A model generated the notes under the pieces. That model worked only from the letters and a program-made list of their open reading frames with translations, was not told where the DNA came from and made no database searches. From Erythrobacter sp. (GTDB lineage: Bacteria; Pseudomonadota; Alphaproteobacteria; Sphingomonadales; Sphingomonadaceae), in contig JAILWQ010000001.1 in NCBI GenBank assembly GCA_025698865.1, forward strand, positions 124,001 through 188,000: a stretch of DNA of 64,000 nt, given 5' to 3'. The position numbers were made by a program, and so were the translations under genes. Below are positions 27,297-36,225 of the stretch, in pieces. Position 1 is the stretch's first letter. Every line of letters begins with the position of its first letter.

Positions 27297-28511
27297 TCAG
27301 ATCAGCCCGGCGAAATGCGCCAGCAGCACCAGCAGCGCGGCGAAGGCAAGCACCGCCCCGGGCAGCGTGATCCAGCGCCGGCCCACCCCTTCCTTGACGG
27401 CCAATGCGTTGAGCGTTCCGAATACGAGGAGGAACACCACGCTCGCCCCGCTCACCAGCCCGTCGAGCCCGCCCAGCACCGCCAGTGCCAGCGCCAGCGC
27501 CGCCAGGCTCAGCACTGCCCATTGCGGGGAGCCGGCGTCGTTGCGCCGACCGAGCGCGGCGGGAAGCGCGCCGTCTTCGGCGACTTCGCGCGCCAGCCGG
27601 GCCGAGGAAAACAGCGTCGCATTGATGGCGCTCGCCGTGGAAAGCGCGGCTGCGACCGTCACCGCGACGAGGCCCGGCGTGCCGAGAGCGGCCTGCCCTG
27701 CCTGGCTGAGCGCGACCTCGCCGTTCTCGATCACCGCCTGCGTCCCGGTCAGCATCGGCACCGCGAGAGCCACCAGCACGTAGATCGCCGCCGCGCTGCC
27801 GATGGCGAGCGGCATGATCCGGCCCATCACTTTCTTGCGATCCGCCATCTCGTCGTAATCATAGGCGACCAGTTCGAAACCCTCATAGGCCATGAAGACG
27901 CTCGCCGCGCCGATCACCACGCCGATCATGCCCGGCTGCTGCGGGATCGACAGCTTCGCCGCGTCGAACTGCGACAGGCCGAATGCGGCAAGCGCGGCGA
28001 GAATGACGAGCTTCACGACCACGATGGCGATCTCCACGCCGGCCGCCTGCCCCGCCCCGCGCAGATTGATCGCGGTCATCGCCAGAATTGCCGCGGCAGC
28101 CATGGCAGGCGGCAACCACGACGGGCCGCCCAGTGCGTGGCCGAGATAGGCCCCGAACGTGTAGGCATAGACCGCGCAGGTGAGGACATAGCCCGCCAGC
28201 AGAACCCATGCGCTCCATCTGGCGAGGCGGGTGAATTCGAGGTCCCGCAGGAAGCTGTAGATGCCCCCCGCCTCGTCCTTCTCGACGGTCAGCGCGGCAA
28301 GGCTGTGTCCGGTGGCGTAGGCGACCAGCCCGCCGAGCACGAAACTGAGCGCCGCCCAGTGGCCGGCATTGGATATGACGACTCCGAGCGTCGAGAATAT
28401 CCCGCCGCCGACCATGCCGCCCACCGCGATCGCCCAGACCGCGGCGAGGCCGAGCTGCCCCCCGCTCCCGTGCCCGCCCCCATGCCGGGCGCTGCCGCCG
28501 CCATCGCTCAT
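27297..28511 (-). CDS. APC-superfamily amino-acid permease
   Basis: This is a membrane transporter of 404 residues with about 12 hydrophobic helices. The first reads GLAAVWAIAVGGMVGGGIFSTLG, the APC substrate-binding GxGIF-like motif. YEGFELVAYDYDEM in the middle is typical of the YbaT/CAT-like branch. It would move amino acids in symport or exchange. Its start overlaps the stop of the upstream DPP-IV-like peptidase gene by four bases (ATGA), so peptide cleavage and amino-acid uptake may be produced together. The Gly/His-rich first 15 residues (MSDGGGSARHGGGHGSGG) are unusual and probably flexible. Confidence 0.85.
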   Translation of the reverse strand: MSDGGGSARHGGGHGSGGQLGLAAVWAIAVGGMVGGGIFSTLGVVISNAGHWAALSFVLGGLVAYATGHSLAALTVEKDEAGGIYSFLRDLEFTRLARWSAWVLLAGYVLTCAVYAYTFGAYLGHALGGPSWLPPAMAAAAILAMTAINLRGAGQAAGVEIAIVVVKLVILAALAAFGLSQFDAAKLSIPQQPGMIGVVIGAASVFMAYEGFELVAYDYDEMADRKKVMGRIMPLAIGSAAAIYVLVALAVPMLTGTQAVIENGEVALSQAGQAALGTPGLVAVTVAAALSTASAINATLFSSARLAREVAEDGALPAALGRRNDAGSPQWAVLSLAALALALAVLGGLDGLVSGASVVFLLVFGTLNALAVKEGVGRRWITLPGAVLAFAALLVLLAHFAGLI

Positions 28512-30739
28512 TCGGGCGGGGTCACGCCATGGCTCTCGAGGAACCGGAAGACGGTGTTGTAGCGGTGGGGCGAGATGTTCTCGCCCGACACGCGGTGGGT
28601 GTAGCCGGGATAGAGCATCATCTCGAACGGCACGTTGGCTTCCTGCATCGCAGCGATGATCTCGGTCGCGTTCTCGAACACCACGTTGTCGTCGGCCATG
28701 CCATGAATGATGAGGAGGGGATCGGAGATGTTCGCCGCATCGGGGATCGCCGAGGCGGCTTTATACGCAGCGGCATCGGCTTGCGGCGTGCCCATGTAGC
28801 GTTCGGTGTAATGGGTGTCGTAAAGCTCCCACTTCGTGACCGGCGCGCCGCTGATGCCTGCGGCGTAAAGGCCCGGATCGGCCTGAAGCTGCTTCAGCGT
28901 CATGTAGCCGCCATAGGACCAGCCATCGATCGCGATCTTGTCCGGATCGACGAAAGGCAGCGTTTTCAGATATTCCGCCCCCGCCTTCTGGTCGCGCACC
29001 TCGACCGTGCCCATCGCGCGGTAGATCGGCTGCTCGAAGGCGACGCCGCGATTGGCGCTGCCGCGATTGTCGAGTTCGAACCAGATGTAGCCCTTGTCGA
29101 CGATCGCCTGTTCAAGCGCGCCGCCCCAGCCGCGATCGACCGTCTGCGGCCCCGGCCCGCCGTAATGGGCGAAGAACACCGGATAGCGCTTGCCCGGTTC
29201 CATCTCGGGCCGGATCATCTTCCAGTGCAGTTCCGTGCCGTCCTCGGCCGGGATCGTGCCGAATTCGGGCGCGCGGTGACCGGCGAGAAACGCCGCGTAG
29301 GGATGATCGGCGTCCAGCGCGTTTTCCTCGATCCAGGCGAGGCGCTGTCCCTCCGCATCCGCGATATAGCTCTGCGGCGGCTGCGTGGGCGAGGAACGGG
29401 TGAGCAGCAGGGTCTGCGCCTTCCCGTCCATCGAAGCGGAATAGGTGTAGCCCGGCTCGGTCAGCCGTTCGACCGAGCCGGGCCGGTCGAGGTCGACGGC
29501 ATAGACATGGGTTTCGAGCACCCCGTCGCGATTGCCGGTGAACCATGCGCGGCGGCGTTGCTGGTCGACGCCGATCAGTTCCTTGACCACCCAGTCGCCC
29601 TCGGTGAGTTGAACCGGGCCTTCGCGCGTGCGCAGGTAGAGATGGCCGAAGCCATCGCTTTCCGACCACCACAGAAGCGTGCGGTCGTCGAGGAAACGAT
29701 AATTGTCCGACAGGTTGATCCAGTAATCATCGACCGCCGCGTTCTCTGTGAGGATGACGGTGCTTTCGCCGGTCGCGGGATCGACGCGCAACAGGTCGAG
29801 CACGGTCTGCGCGCGGTTCTGGCGCTGGACGAACAGCGCGCTCCCGTCGGGCGCCCAGTCGACGCGCGGGATGTAGATGTCCGTCTCCGGACCCAGATCG
29901 ACCTTCACGCGGTTGCCGCCGTCCGGATCCATCACGAACAGTTCGACAAGCGCGTTGGCACTGCCCGCGACCGGATAGCGCTGATCGAACACACGCGTGC
30001 CGGTGGCGCCGATCGCGGCGCGAGTGACCACGCCGACTTCGCTTTCATCGAAACGCTCGACCGCGATGCGGCGATCGTCGGGGCTCCACCAGTAGCCGGT
30101 AAGGCGGCCCATCTCTTCCTGCGCCACGAACTCCGCCTCGCCCCAGCGGACGGCCTCGCTCTCTTCGGCGGGCGTGATCGGGTTCGCTTCCGCGCCCACT
30201 TCCCCGACCCACAACCGCCGGTCGCGCACGAAGGAGACGTATTCGCCGGTCTCGCTGAGCGCGGGGTTGAGTTCGCTTTCCTCGGTGTCGGTCAGCCGCA
30301 CGACCTCGCCGCCCAGCCGCGCGAGGTAGAGATCGCCGTCCAGGGGCACGAGAACGCCCTCGCCGTCGCTCGCCCACTGGTAGGTGATGATGCCCTTGAG
30401 GCTGCCGACGCGGGCGCGTTCACGCTGCATCTTTTCCTCTTCGGACAGCGCGCGGCCCGAACCGAGCTTCTCGCTGTCGACCAGCATCGACCACTGCCGG
30501 CTCTCGCGGTCATAGGCCCACAGATCGTAGCGCTCGCGATCGTTTTCGCGGTTGCGCAGCAGGGTGAGATAGCGCCCATCCGGGGAAAGCTTCGCCTGTC
30601 GCGGGGTCGGCCCGTCGAGGCCGGGCGAAGCGAAGACCCGCTCGAAGGTCAGTTCGGGCGCGGCGCCGGTCACCCCCGCCTCCTGCGCGGCGAGAGGAGC
30701 GGCGAGGCAGAGGCAGGTGGAAGCAAGGAGTGCGCGCAT
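28508..30739 (-). CDS. Exported S9-family prolyl peptidase (dipeptidyl-peptidase IV type)
   Basis: This is a serine peptidase of 743 residues with a signal peptide (MRALLASTCLCLAAPLAAQ). The N-terminal about 480 residues form a DPPIV-type beta-propeller, which contains EEMGRLTGYWWSPDDRRIAVERFDE, where the paired Glu binds the substrate amino terminus. The C-terminal alpha/beta-hydrolase domain has the nucleophile in DGWSYGGYMTL, Asp in HGMADDNVVF and His in YPGYTHRVSG. It would remove X-Pro dipeptides from peptides outside the cytoplasm. The gene is translationally coupled to the APC permease gene. The rplS terminator lies in the 95-base gap on its upstream side. Confidence 0.92.
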   Translation of the reverse strand: MRALLASTCLCLAAPLAAQEAGVTGAAPELTFERVFASPGLDGPTPRQAKLSPDGRYLTLLRNRENDRERYDLWAYDRESRQWSMLVDSEKLGSGRALSEEEKMQRERARVGSLKGIITYQWASDGEGVLVPLDGDLYLARLGGEVVRLTDTEESELNPALSETGEYVSFVRDRRLWVGEVGAEANPITPAEESEAVRWGEAEFVAQEEMGRLTGYWWSPDDRRIAVERFDESEVGVVTRAAIGATGTRVFDQRYPVAGSANALVELFVMDPDGGNRVKVDLGPETDIYIPRVDWAPDGSALFVQRQNRAQTVLDLLRVDPATGESTVILTENAAVDDYWINLSDNYRFLDDRTLLWWSESDGFGHLYLRTREGPVQLTEGDWVVKELIGVDQQRRRAWFTGNRDGVLETHVYAVDLDRPGSVERLTEPGYTYSASMDGKAQTLLLTRSSPTQPPQSYIADAEGQRLAWIEENALDADHPYAAFLAGHRAPEFGTIPAEDGTELHWKMIRPEMEPGKRYPVFFAHYGGPGPQTVDRGWGGALEQAIVDKGYIWFELDNRGSANRGVAFEQPIYRAMGTVEVRDQKAGAEYLKTLPFVDPDKIAIDGWSYGGYMTLKQLQADPGLYAAGISGAPVTKWELYDTHYTERYMGTPQADAAAYKAASAIPDAANISDPLLIIHGMADDNVVFENATEIIAAMQEANVPFEMMLYPGYTHRVSGENISPHRYNTVFRFLESHGVTPPE

Positions 30740-30762
30740 GGCAAATGGTCTGTCCTGAAACG

Positions 30763-30797
30763 AAAAAGGCGCCCCGGCATAGACCGGAGCGCCCTTT
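30763..30797 (-). terminator. Intrinsic terminator of the rplS end of the ribosomal block
   Basis: On the minus strand GGGCGCTCCGG pairs with CCGGGGCGCC across a six-base loop with one G-U pair and is followed by TTTTT. It lies about 40 bases after the rplS stop. The G-U pair is only favourable in the minus-strand RNA. Confidence 0.8.
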
Positions 30798-30834
30798 TGG
30801 CAAACCTTGCCGTGTCGCTTGCGCGATCCGAAGA

Positions 30835-31203
30835 TCAGGACTTCGGCGCGTTGTCCCGGCGCTCGGCGATACGTGCCGACTTGCCGGTGCGGCCGCGCAG
30901 GTAATACAGCTTGGCGCGACGCACGATGCCGCGACGCACCACAGTGATGCTGTCGACGATCGGCGAGTACAGCGGGAAGACGCGTTCCACGCCCTCGCCG
31001 AAGCTCATCTTGCGCACGGTGAAGTTCGAACCCATGCCGCGGTTCGAACGGGCGATCACGACGCCTTCGAAGTTCTGCACACGCTCGCGGGTGCCTTCGA
31101 CGACCTTCACGCCGACGCGGACGGTGTCGCCCGCGCGGAAATCGGGGATATCCTTGCCGAGGTTTTCGATCGCTTCGGCTTCGAGTGTCTGGATCAGGTT
31201 CAT
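30835..31203 (-). CDS. rplS: 50S ribosomal protein L19
   Basis: L19 sits at the 30S-50S interface, 122 residues. Conserved blocks include [56 protein letters not shown] region and [19 protein letters not shown]. It starts three bases after the trmD stop, so it is co-transcribed and probably coupled. It is the last gene of the ffh-rpsP-rimM/trmD-rplS block and is followed by an intrinsic terminator. Confidence 0.97.
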   Translation of the reverse strand: MNLIQTLEAEAIENLGKDIPDFRAGDTVRVGVKVVEGTRERVQNFEGVVIARSNRGMGSNFTVRKMSFGEGVERVFPLYSPIVDSITVVRRGIVRRAKLYYLRGRTGKSARIAERRDNAPKS

Positions 31204-31206
31204 CGC

Positions 31207-31941
31207 CTAATCATCCTTCATGTCACGCCGCGCGCCAGAGGCAGACTGGTCCCGAGCGCCACTGTAGCGCTCCCAAAGGTCCGGCCTGCGTAACCGTGTG
31301 TCATCCTCGCTCCTTGCCTTGCGCCAAGCAGCGATTTTCGCATGATCCCCCGATCGCAGCACTTCGGGGATCGTGCGCCCTTCCCATTCGAAAGGTCGGG
31401 TGAATTGCGGATATTCGAGGAGGCCGTTCTCGAACGATTCCTCGGCTCCGCTTTCGGGCGCGCCCATTACGCCGGGAAGCAGGCGAATGCAAGCATCGAG
31501 AATGGCAATCGCGGCGGTCTCTCCGCCCGACAGGACGATATCGCCGAGCGAGATCTGCTCGACCTGCGGCCGCGCCTCGAAAAAGCGTTCGTCGAAGCCC
31601 TCGAACCGGCCGCACACGATGGTGACGCCCGGCCCGGCGGCGATCTCGCGGATGCGCGCCTGTCCGATCGGCGCGCCCCGCGGAGTCATGGCCAGAACGG
31701 GCCGCGCATCGGCCACGCTGTCGAGCGCCGCGCCGAGCACATCCGCCTTCAGCACCATGCCCGCGCCGCCTCCCGCCGGCGTGTCGTCGACCGTGCGGTG
31801 ACGGTCGGTGGCGAAATCGCGGATCTGCACGGTCTCGCACGACCAGCTTGCGCGCTCCAGAGCGCGGCCCGCGATGGAGGTGCCGAGCGGCCCGGGGAAC
31901 ATCTCGGGATAGAGCGTCAGGATGGTGGCGGCGAACGTCAT
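31207..31941 (-). CDS. trmD: tRNA (guanine(37)-N1)-methyltransferase
   Basis: TrmD methylates G37 next to the anticodon and prevents +1 frameshifting. The 244-residue SPOUT enzyme shows [20 protein letters not shown] at the start, the trefoil-knot AdoMet site in [16 protein letters not shown] and [19 protein letters not shown], and [22 protein letters not shown] signature. In most bacteria rimM precedes it directly. Here a flavoprotein gene on the opposite strand lies between, so trmD-rplS must have its own promoter in the 59-base divergent gap or depend on readthrough across an antisense gene. Confidence 0.96.
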   Translation of the reverse strand: MTFAATILTLYPEMFPGPLGTSIAGRALERASWSCETVQIRDFATDRHRTVDDTPAGGGAGMVLKADVLGAALDSVADARPVLAMTPRGAPIGQARIREIAAGPGVTIVCGRFEGFDERFFEARPQVEQISLGDIVLSGGETAAIAILDACIRLLPGVMGAPESGAEESFENGLLEYPQFTRPFEWEGRTIPEVLRSGDHAKIAAWRKARSEDDTRLRRPDLWERYSGARDQSASGARRDMKDD

Positions 31942-32000
31942 TGCGCCGCGGCGGTTAGCGAAACGGGCAACGCTTTGCCATCCCGGGCGTTCAGCGCGAC

Positions 32001-32921
32001 ATGGACGAACCGATCGACGACTGCATCATCGTGGGCGCCGGCCCCGCCGGCCTGACCGCGGCGATCTATCTGGCGCGTTACCACCTCTCGATCCGCATGT
32101 TCGATTGCGGGACCAGCCGGGCGAGCTGGATTCCGACCAGCCACAACCATGCCGGCTTTCCCGACGGCATCAACGGGCAGGACCTGCTCGACCGGATGTA
32201 CGAACAGGCGGCAAAATACGGCGCGCGGCGCGATTGCAGACGAGTGAGCGATCTGGCGAAGGACGGTGATCTCTTCATCATCCGCTGCGACGAGGAGGAA
32301 TATCGCGCGCGGACCGTCCTGCTGGCGACGGGCGTGGTCAACAACCGTCCGGAGGGTATCGAGGACGAGCTACACGACGAGGCGATGTCGCGCGGGCTCA
32401 TCCGCTACTGCCCGGTCTGCGACGGCTACGAGGTTACCGACAAGCGGGTGGCGGTGATCGGAACGAGCGACCACGGAACGGCCGAAGCGCAATTCCTGCG
32501 CGGTTTCACCGCCGACCTGACGCTGATCAGCCCCCATGGCGACCACGACCTATCGGAAGAATGCTCAAAGGCGCTAGACGAGGCGGGCATCAAGCGTGTT
32601 GCCGGCCCCTGCGGCGGCTTCGCCATCGAAGGTGAACGCATCGGTCTGGAAACGGCGGAAGGCCGGATGGAATTCGACAGCCTCTACCCCGCACTCGGCT
32701 CGCAGATCCGTTCCGGTCTGGCGGCGACATGCGGCGCCGAACTGAGCGAGAAGGGCTGCATCCTCGTCGACGATCATTGCGAGACCAGCGTGCCGGGCCT
32801 GTTCGCCGCAGGAGACGTCGTGATCGGCCTCGACCAGATCAGCCATGCCATGGGCCAGGCCGGAGTCGCGGCGACCACGATCCGCAATCACTTGGCCAAG
32901 GCGAGGCCGCTCAGGCGCTAG
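32001..32921 (+). CDS. Thioredoxin-reductase-like FAD/NAD(P)H oxidoreductase
   Basis: This 306-residue flavoprotein resembles thioredoxin reductases. It has the FAD motif [16 protein letters not shown] at residues 11-26, a redox-active-looking pair in CPVCDGYEV near residue 138, a NAD(P)H site starting [10 protein letters not shown], and the C-terminal FAD motif [22 protein letters not shown]. Classical TrxB has CATCDG, so the CPVCDG active site and partner are unusual. It lies on the opposite strand inside the rimM-trmD junction. Its stop codon and that of rimM share CTAG (32918-32921). Its substrate is unknown; a ferredoxin- or low-molecular-weight-thiol-linked role is possible. Confidence 0.85.
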   Translation: MDEPIDDCIIVGAGPAGLTAAIYLARYHLSIRMFDCGTSRASWIPTSHNHAGFPDGINGQDLLDRMYEQAAKYGARRDCRRVSDLAKDGDLFIIRCDEEEYRARTVLLATGVVNNRPEGIEDELHDEAMSRGLIRYCPVCDGYEVTDKRVAVIGTSDHGTAEAQFLRGFTADLTLISPHGDHDLSEECSKALDEAGIKRVAGPCGGFAIEGERIGLETAEGRMEFDSLYPALGSQIRSGLAATCGAELSEKGCILVDDHCETSVPGLFAAGDVVIGLDQISHAMGQAGVAATTIRNHLAKARPLRR

Positions 32922-33403
32922 TCGAGGAAGCCCGCCGCGACGACCAGCCGCTCGCCGCTCCATTCCGGCACTGCGTGATCGGTCAGCGGCACCATGAATT
33001 TCTTGCCGTCGGGCTTCTCGATCTCGACGATATCGGTCGCGCCGAAATTCTCGACCGCGCAGACATGGCCGATCACCTCGCCGGTTTCCGAGACGGCGGG
33101 CAGGCCGAGCAGGTCTGAATGGTAGAATTCACCGTCCGCCAGATCGGGCAGGCTGTCGCGCGGTACCGTCAGGGCGGTTCCACGCAGGTTCTCGGCACCG
33201 GTGCGGTCCGCAACCTCGGCAAAGCGTGCGATCGCCCCGCCCTTGTTGTCGCTACGAAATTTCGACAGCGTCAGCGCGCCGTCGTTGAAGCGCTCGTGCG
33301 CTTTCAGGCTGTCCAGACCATCGCCGAACAGCTTCAGGCGAACTTCGCCCGTCACGCCGTGCGCGCCGGTAATGGCGGCGAGCGTGACGGGCTGGTCCGG
33401 CAT
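32918..33403 (-). CDS. rimM: Ribosome maturation factor RimM
   Basis: RimM assists maturation of the 30S head and binds S19. The 161-residue product starts with the RimM barrel ([21 protein letters not shown]), continues with a PRC-barrel ([25 protein letters not shown]), and ends in [19 protein letters not shown] sequence. It lies nine bases downstream of rpsP on the same strand. Its normal next gene, trmD, is displaced by an opposite-strand flavoprotein gene, with which it shares a CTAG stop overlap. Confidence 0.94.
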   Translation of the reverse strand: MPDQPVTLAAITGAHGVTGEVRLKLFGDGLDSLKAHERFNDGALTLSKFRSDNKGGAIARFAEVADRTGAENLRGTALTVPRDSLPDLADGEFYHSDLLGLPAVSETGEVIGHVCAVENFGATDIVEIEKPDGKKFMVPLTDHAVPEWSGERLVVAAGFLD

Positions 33404-33412
33404 CGGAGTGCC

Positions 33413-33901
33413 TTACTCGGCCTTGGCTTCGGCTTCGCCGGCGGTCTCGGCGTCTTCCGCAGCAGCGCCTTCGCCCGCAGCCGGGCCGTCCTCGACAGCC
33501 GCTTCTTCGGCCTGCGAGGGGGTGTTCGCCTCTTCCTCGGCGGCCTTGCGGGCTTCCTCGGCCTCGGCAGCCTTGGCGGCCTTCTCCTCGGCGCGTTCCT
33601 TGGCGGCTTCGCCCGGCTCGCCCTTCTTCGGGTTGTTGCGCGCCGCACGTTCCTTCACGCCGGCGGCGTCGAGGAAGCGGGCCACGCGGTCGGACGGCTG
33701 CGCGCCGACGCTCAGCCAGTGACGCGCGCGGTCTTCGTTGAGCTTCACGCGCTCGCCCGAATCCTTCGGCAGCATCGGGTTGTAGGTGCCGATCTGCTCG
33801 AGATACTTGCCGTCACGCGAGGCGCGGCTGTCGGCCACCACGATGCGGTAATAGGGACGCTTCTTCGCGCCACCGCGCGACAGGCGGATCGAAACTGACA
33901 T
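33413..33901 (-). CDS. rpsP: 30S ribosomal protein S16 with long Ala/Glu-rich tail
   Basis: S16 is an early assembly protein of the small subunit. Residues 1-85 are canonical ([49 protein letters not shown]). About 75 further residues, dominated by Ala, Glu and Lys, follow from [12 protein letters not shown] onward, so the protein is 162 residues where many bacteria have 80-90. Extended S16 tails occur in alphaproteobacteria, so this is not a frameshift. It is flanked by ffh (33 bases upstream) and rimM (nine bases downstream) in one transcript. Confidence 0.95.
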   Translation of the reverse strand: MSVSIRLSRGGAKKRPYYRIVVADSRASRDGKYLEQIGTYNPMLPKDSGERVKLNEDRARHWLSVGAQPSDRVARFLDAAGVKERAARNNPKKGEPGEAAKERAEEKAAKAAEAEEARKAAEEEANTPSQAEEAAVEDGPAAGEGAAAEDAETAGEAEAKAE

Positions 33902-33934
33902 GCTACTTCACCTTTCCAATGTAATGGTCTGAAA

Positions 33935-35428
33935 TCACTTGTTGTTCTTGAGCAGGGCCTGAAGGTCGGCCGGGAGTGTCTTGGGATCGACGCCGGGGCT
34001 CTTGCCACCTTCCGGCCCGCCGAGACCCGGCAGACCGCCGAGCCCCCCGGCCCCGCCGGCACCGCCCATGCCGCCTCCGCCGCCGAACAGCGCGCCGAGG
34101 CCCTTCAGTCCGCCCATCTTCTTGATCTGCTTCATCGCCCGGGACATTTCCTGGTGCATCTTGAGCAGCTTGTTCACATCCTGAACCTGCGTCCCCGAAC
34201 CGGCCGCCACGCGCTTCTTGCGCTTGGCGTTGAGCAGAGCGGGGTTCTTGCGTTCCTTGGCGGTCATCGAGCCGATGATCGCATCCATGTGAACCAGAAC
34301 CTTGTCGTCCATGCCCGACTGGGCCATCGCGGCCTTGGCCTTCTTCATGCCCGGAAGCATCCCGGCGAGCATTCCCAACCCGCCCATCTGCTGCATCTGC
34401 TTCAATTGCATCCGCAGATCGTCAAGGTCGAACTGGCCCTTGGCCATTTTTTTGGCGAGGCGTTCGGCGTCTTCCGCCTTGACTGTCTCGGCAGCACGCT
34501 CGACCAGGCTGACGACGTCGCCCATGCCGAGGATGCGACCGGCGACGCGCTTGGGATCGAACGCCTCGATCGCGTCGAGCTTCTCACCCGTGCCGGCGAA
34601 CTTGATCGGCTTGCCGGTAACGTGACGCATGGACAGCGCCGCGCCGCCGCGGGCATCGCCGTCCATCCGGGTGAGGACCACGCCGGTCAGCGGCACCTCG
34701 CCGGTGAAGCTCTGCGCGACGTTCACCGCGTCCTGACCCGTCAGGCTGTCGACGACCAGCAGCACCTCGGTCGGGGTCGAGACGCCGGCGATCGCCTTCA
34801 TCTCGGCCATCAGCGCCTCGTCGACATGCAGGCGGCCCGCAGTGTCGAGCAGCAGCACGTCGGCGTTCTGAAGGCGCGCGCTTTCCATGGCGCGCCGCGC
34901 GATGTCGACCGGCTGCTGACCGGCGATGATCGGAAGCGTCGCGACCTCTGCCTGCTGCCCCAGCACGGCGAGCTGCTCCTGCGCCGCCGGACGGTTGACG
35001 TCGAGCGAGGCCATCAGCGGCTTCTTGCCGTGCTTCATGCGCAGCATCCGCGCGAGCTTGGCAGTGGTGGTGGTCTTGCCCGAACCTTGCAGGCCGACCA
35101 TCATCACGACGACCGGCGGTTTGGCCGCAAGGTTCAGGCCTTCCGGCTCGCTATCCTCGCCGCCGAGCATCGCCACCAGCTCGTCATTGACGATCTTGAC
35201 GACCTGCTGGCCCGGAGTGACGGATCTGAGGACGTCCTGACCGATCGCCTTTTCGGTGACCGCATCGACGAAGCGCCGCACGACCGGCAGGGCGACGTCG
35301 GCCTCGAGCAGGGCGATGCGCACTTCGCGCATGGCTTCGCGCACGTCCTGTTCGGACAGCGCGCCACGGCCGCGAAGCTTGTCGAACACATTGCCGAGCC
35401 GGTCGGACAGATTGTCGAACATCGCCAC
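33935..35428 (-). CDS. ffh: Signal recognition particle protein Ffh
   Basis: Ffh binds 4.5S RNA and signal sequences and delivers nascent membrane proteins to FtsY. The 497-residue protein has the N domain (MFDNLSDRLGNVFDKLRGRG), then the G domain with the P-loop GLQGSGKTTTTAKLA, DTAGRLHVDE and TRMDGDARGGAALS. The Met-rich M domain follows (DLRMQLKQMQQMGGLGMLAGMLPGM). The C-terminus ends in a Gly/Met-rich tail. AGGAGG precedes the ATG at 35428. It heads the rpsP-rimM block, and tRNA-Ala lies just upstream on the same strand. Confidence 0.96.
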   Translation of the reverse strand: MAMFDNLSDRLGNVFDKLRGRGALSEQDVREAMREVRIALLEADVALPVVRRFVDAVTEKAIGQDVLRSVTPGQQVVKIVNDELVAMLGGEDSEPEGLNLAAKPPVVVMMVGLQGSGKTTTTAKLARMLRMKHGKKPLMASLDVNRPAAQEQLAVLGQQAEVATLPIIAGQQPVDIARRAMESARLQNADVLLLDTAGRLHVDEALMAEMKAIAGVSTPTEVLLVVDSLTGQDAVNVAQSFTGEVPLTGVVLTRMDGDARGGAALSMRHVTGKPIKFAGTGEKLDAIEAFDPKRVAGRILGMGDVVSLVERAAETVKAEDAERLAKKMAKGQFDLDDLRMQLKQMQQMGGLGMLAGMLPGMKKAKAAMAQSGMDDKVLVHMDAIIGSMTAKERKNPALLNAKRKKRVAAGSGTQVQDVNKLLKMHQEMSRAMKQIKKMGGLKGLGALFGGGGGMGGAGGAGGLGGLPGLGGPEGGKSPGVDPKTLPADLQALLKNNK

Positions 35429-35460
35429 CTCCTACGCCCGGCCATCCGGGCAAAACGCGA

Positions 35461-35490
35461 AAAACGCCGGCGGACGAAAACTCGTCGGCC
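35461..35490 (-). terminator. Possible terminator between tRNA-Ala and ffh
   Basis: On the minus strand a nine-pair stem with one C-C mismatch encloses GTTT (GGCCGACGA/TCGTCCGCC) and is followed by GGCGTTTTT. It could end the tRNA transcript about 40 bases past its 3' end. The stem is imperfect. Confidence 0.4.
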
Positions 35491-35526
35491 AGCGTGCGGA
35501 GCGTATGCCCCGGCTTATGCGATGAA

Positions 35527-35602
35527 TGGTGGAGCCTAGCGGGATCGAACCGCTGACCTCAACACTGCCAGTGTTGCGCTCTCCCAGCTGAGCTAAGGCC
35601 CC
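35527..35602 (-). tRNA. tRNA-Ala (anticodon GGC)
   Basis: The 76-base cloverleaf on the minus strand begins GGGGCCTTAGCTCAGCTGGG and has an encoded CCA end. The acceptor stem pairs GGGGCCT with AGGCTCC (one G-U). The anticodon arm CAACA-CTGGCAG-TGTTG gives anticodon GGC, reading GCC codons. The T arm contains GGTTCGATCC. A promoter-like TTGCCA-17-TATCTG lies about 55 bases upstream. Confidence 0.95.
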
Positions 35603-35660
35603 GAGCCATTCATGTATCCGGATGCGATCCGGAAAGTCCCGCCCTTGGGCGAGGCCGCGC

Positions 35661-35689
35661 CAGATATGCGCGACGCCCGCCCTTGGCAA
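35661..35689 (-). promoter_or_regulatory. Candidate promoter of tRNA-Ala
   Basis: On the minus strand TTGCCA (35684-35689) and TATCTG (35661-35666) are 17 bases apart, about 55 bases before the tRNA. The gap holds a short CCGGAT/ATCCGG palindrome. The call rests on pattern only. Confidence 0.5.
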
Positions 35690-35698
35690 GACCTTTAT

Positions 35699-36022
35699 TC
35701 AATTATCGTCGGCATCGTCGTCGTCGCCCTTGCCCTTCGACACGCCGAGATCGTCGTCGCCGCCGAGATCGACATCGTTGTCGGGCGAATCGTCGTCCTC
35801 GTCGATATCGTCCAGATCGTCGTCGGCCAGATCGCTGTCGGCCTCGCCGTCCTTCTTCTTCTCTTCCTCGAACGGGATCGGCTGCTTGGACTTCAGCACG
35901 GGCTCGGGCTCCCACTCGTTACCGCATTCGATGCAAGTGACGGGGTGTTCTTCGCCGAGGTCGTAGAAGCGCGTCCCGCAGTTCGGGCAGGTCCGCTTGG
36001 TGCCCCATTCCGGTTTGACCAT
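35699..36022 (-). CDS. FYDLN acidic protein (TIGR02300 family)
   Basis: This 107-residue protein has an N-terminal zinc-ribbon-like part with four Cys (KRTCPNCGTRFYDLGEE, then CIECGNEW) that includes the FYDL signature. A tail of about 60 residues follows, made mostly of Asp, Glu, Gly and Ser. The family is widespread in alphaproteobacteria and has no established function; the ribbon suggests nucleic-acid or ribosome contact, which is inference. It is divergent from aroA. Confidence 0.88.
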   Translation of the reverse strand: MVKPEWGTKRTCPNCGTRFYDLGEEHPVTCIECGNEWEPEPVLKSKQPIPFEEEKKKDGEADSDLADDDLDDIDEDDDSPDNDVDLGGDDDLGVSKGKGDDDDADDN

Positions 36023-36225
36023 GTCTAATCCTTAAGATCGCTGGCTCCGCCCAGAGGTGGACGGAGCGGGAAATTCGCCTGTGTCAGATGGGATTCCGAT
36101 CCCCCGATGCAAGCACCGGAATCGACAGCGCCGCGCGCCTTGCCAGAAGGTATGGGCGCTGTCAAAGCGCGCATCGCATCGCGCTGTCCACGCACGGCCG
36201 CGCCCGCCGACCAGACGGAGATCTC

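Noticed and set aside
28529-30904. A 791-codon open frame on the plus strand opposite the DPP-IV-like gene
   Set aside because: It is the antisense shadow of a gene with clear catalytic motifs. Long antisense frames are expected at this G+C content, and the translation shows no family pattern.
35432-35689. A minus-strand frame over the tRNA-Ala gene
   Set aside because: It is a typical spurious frame across a tRNA; the cloverleaf is complete.
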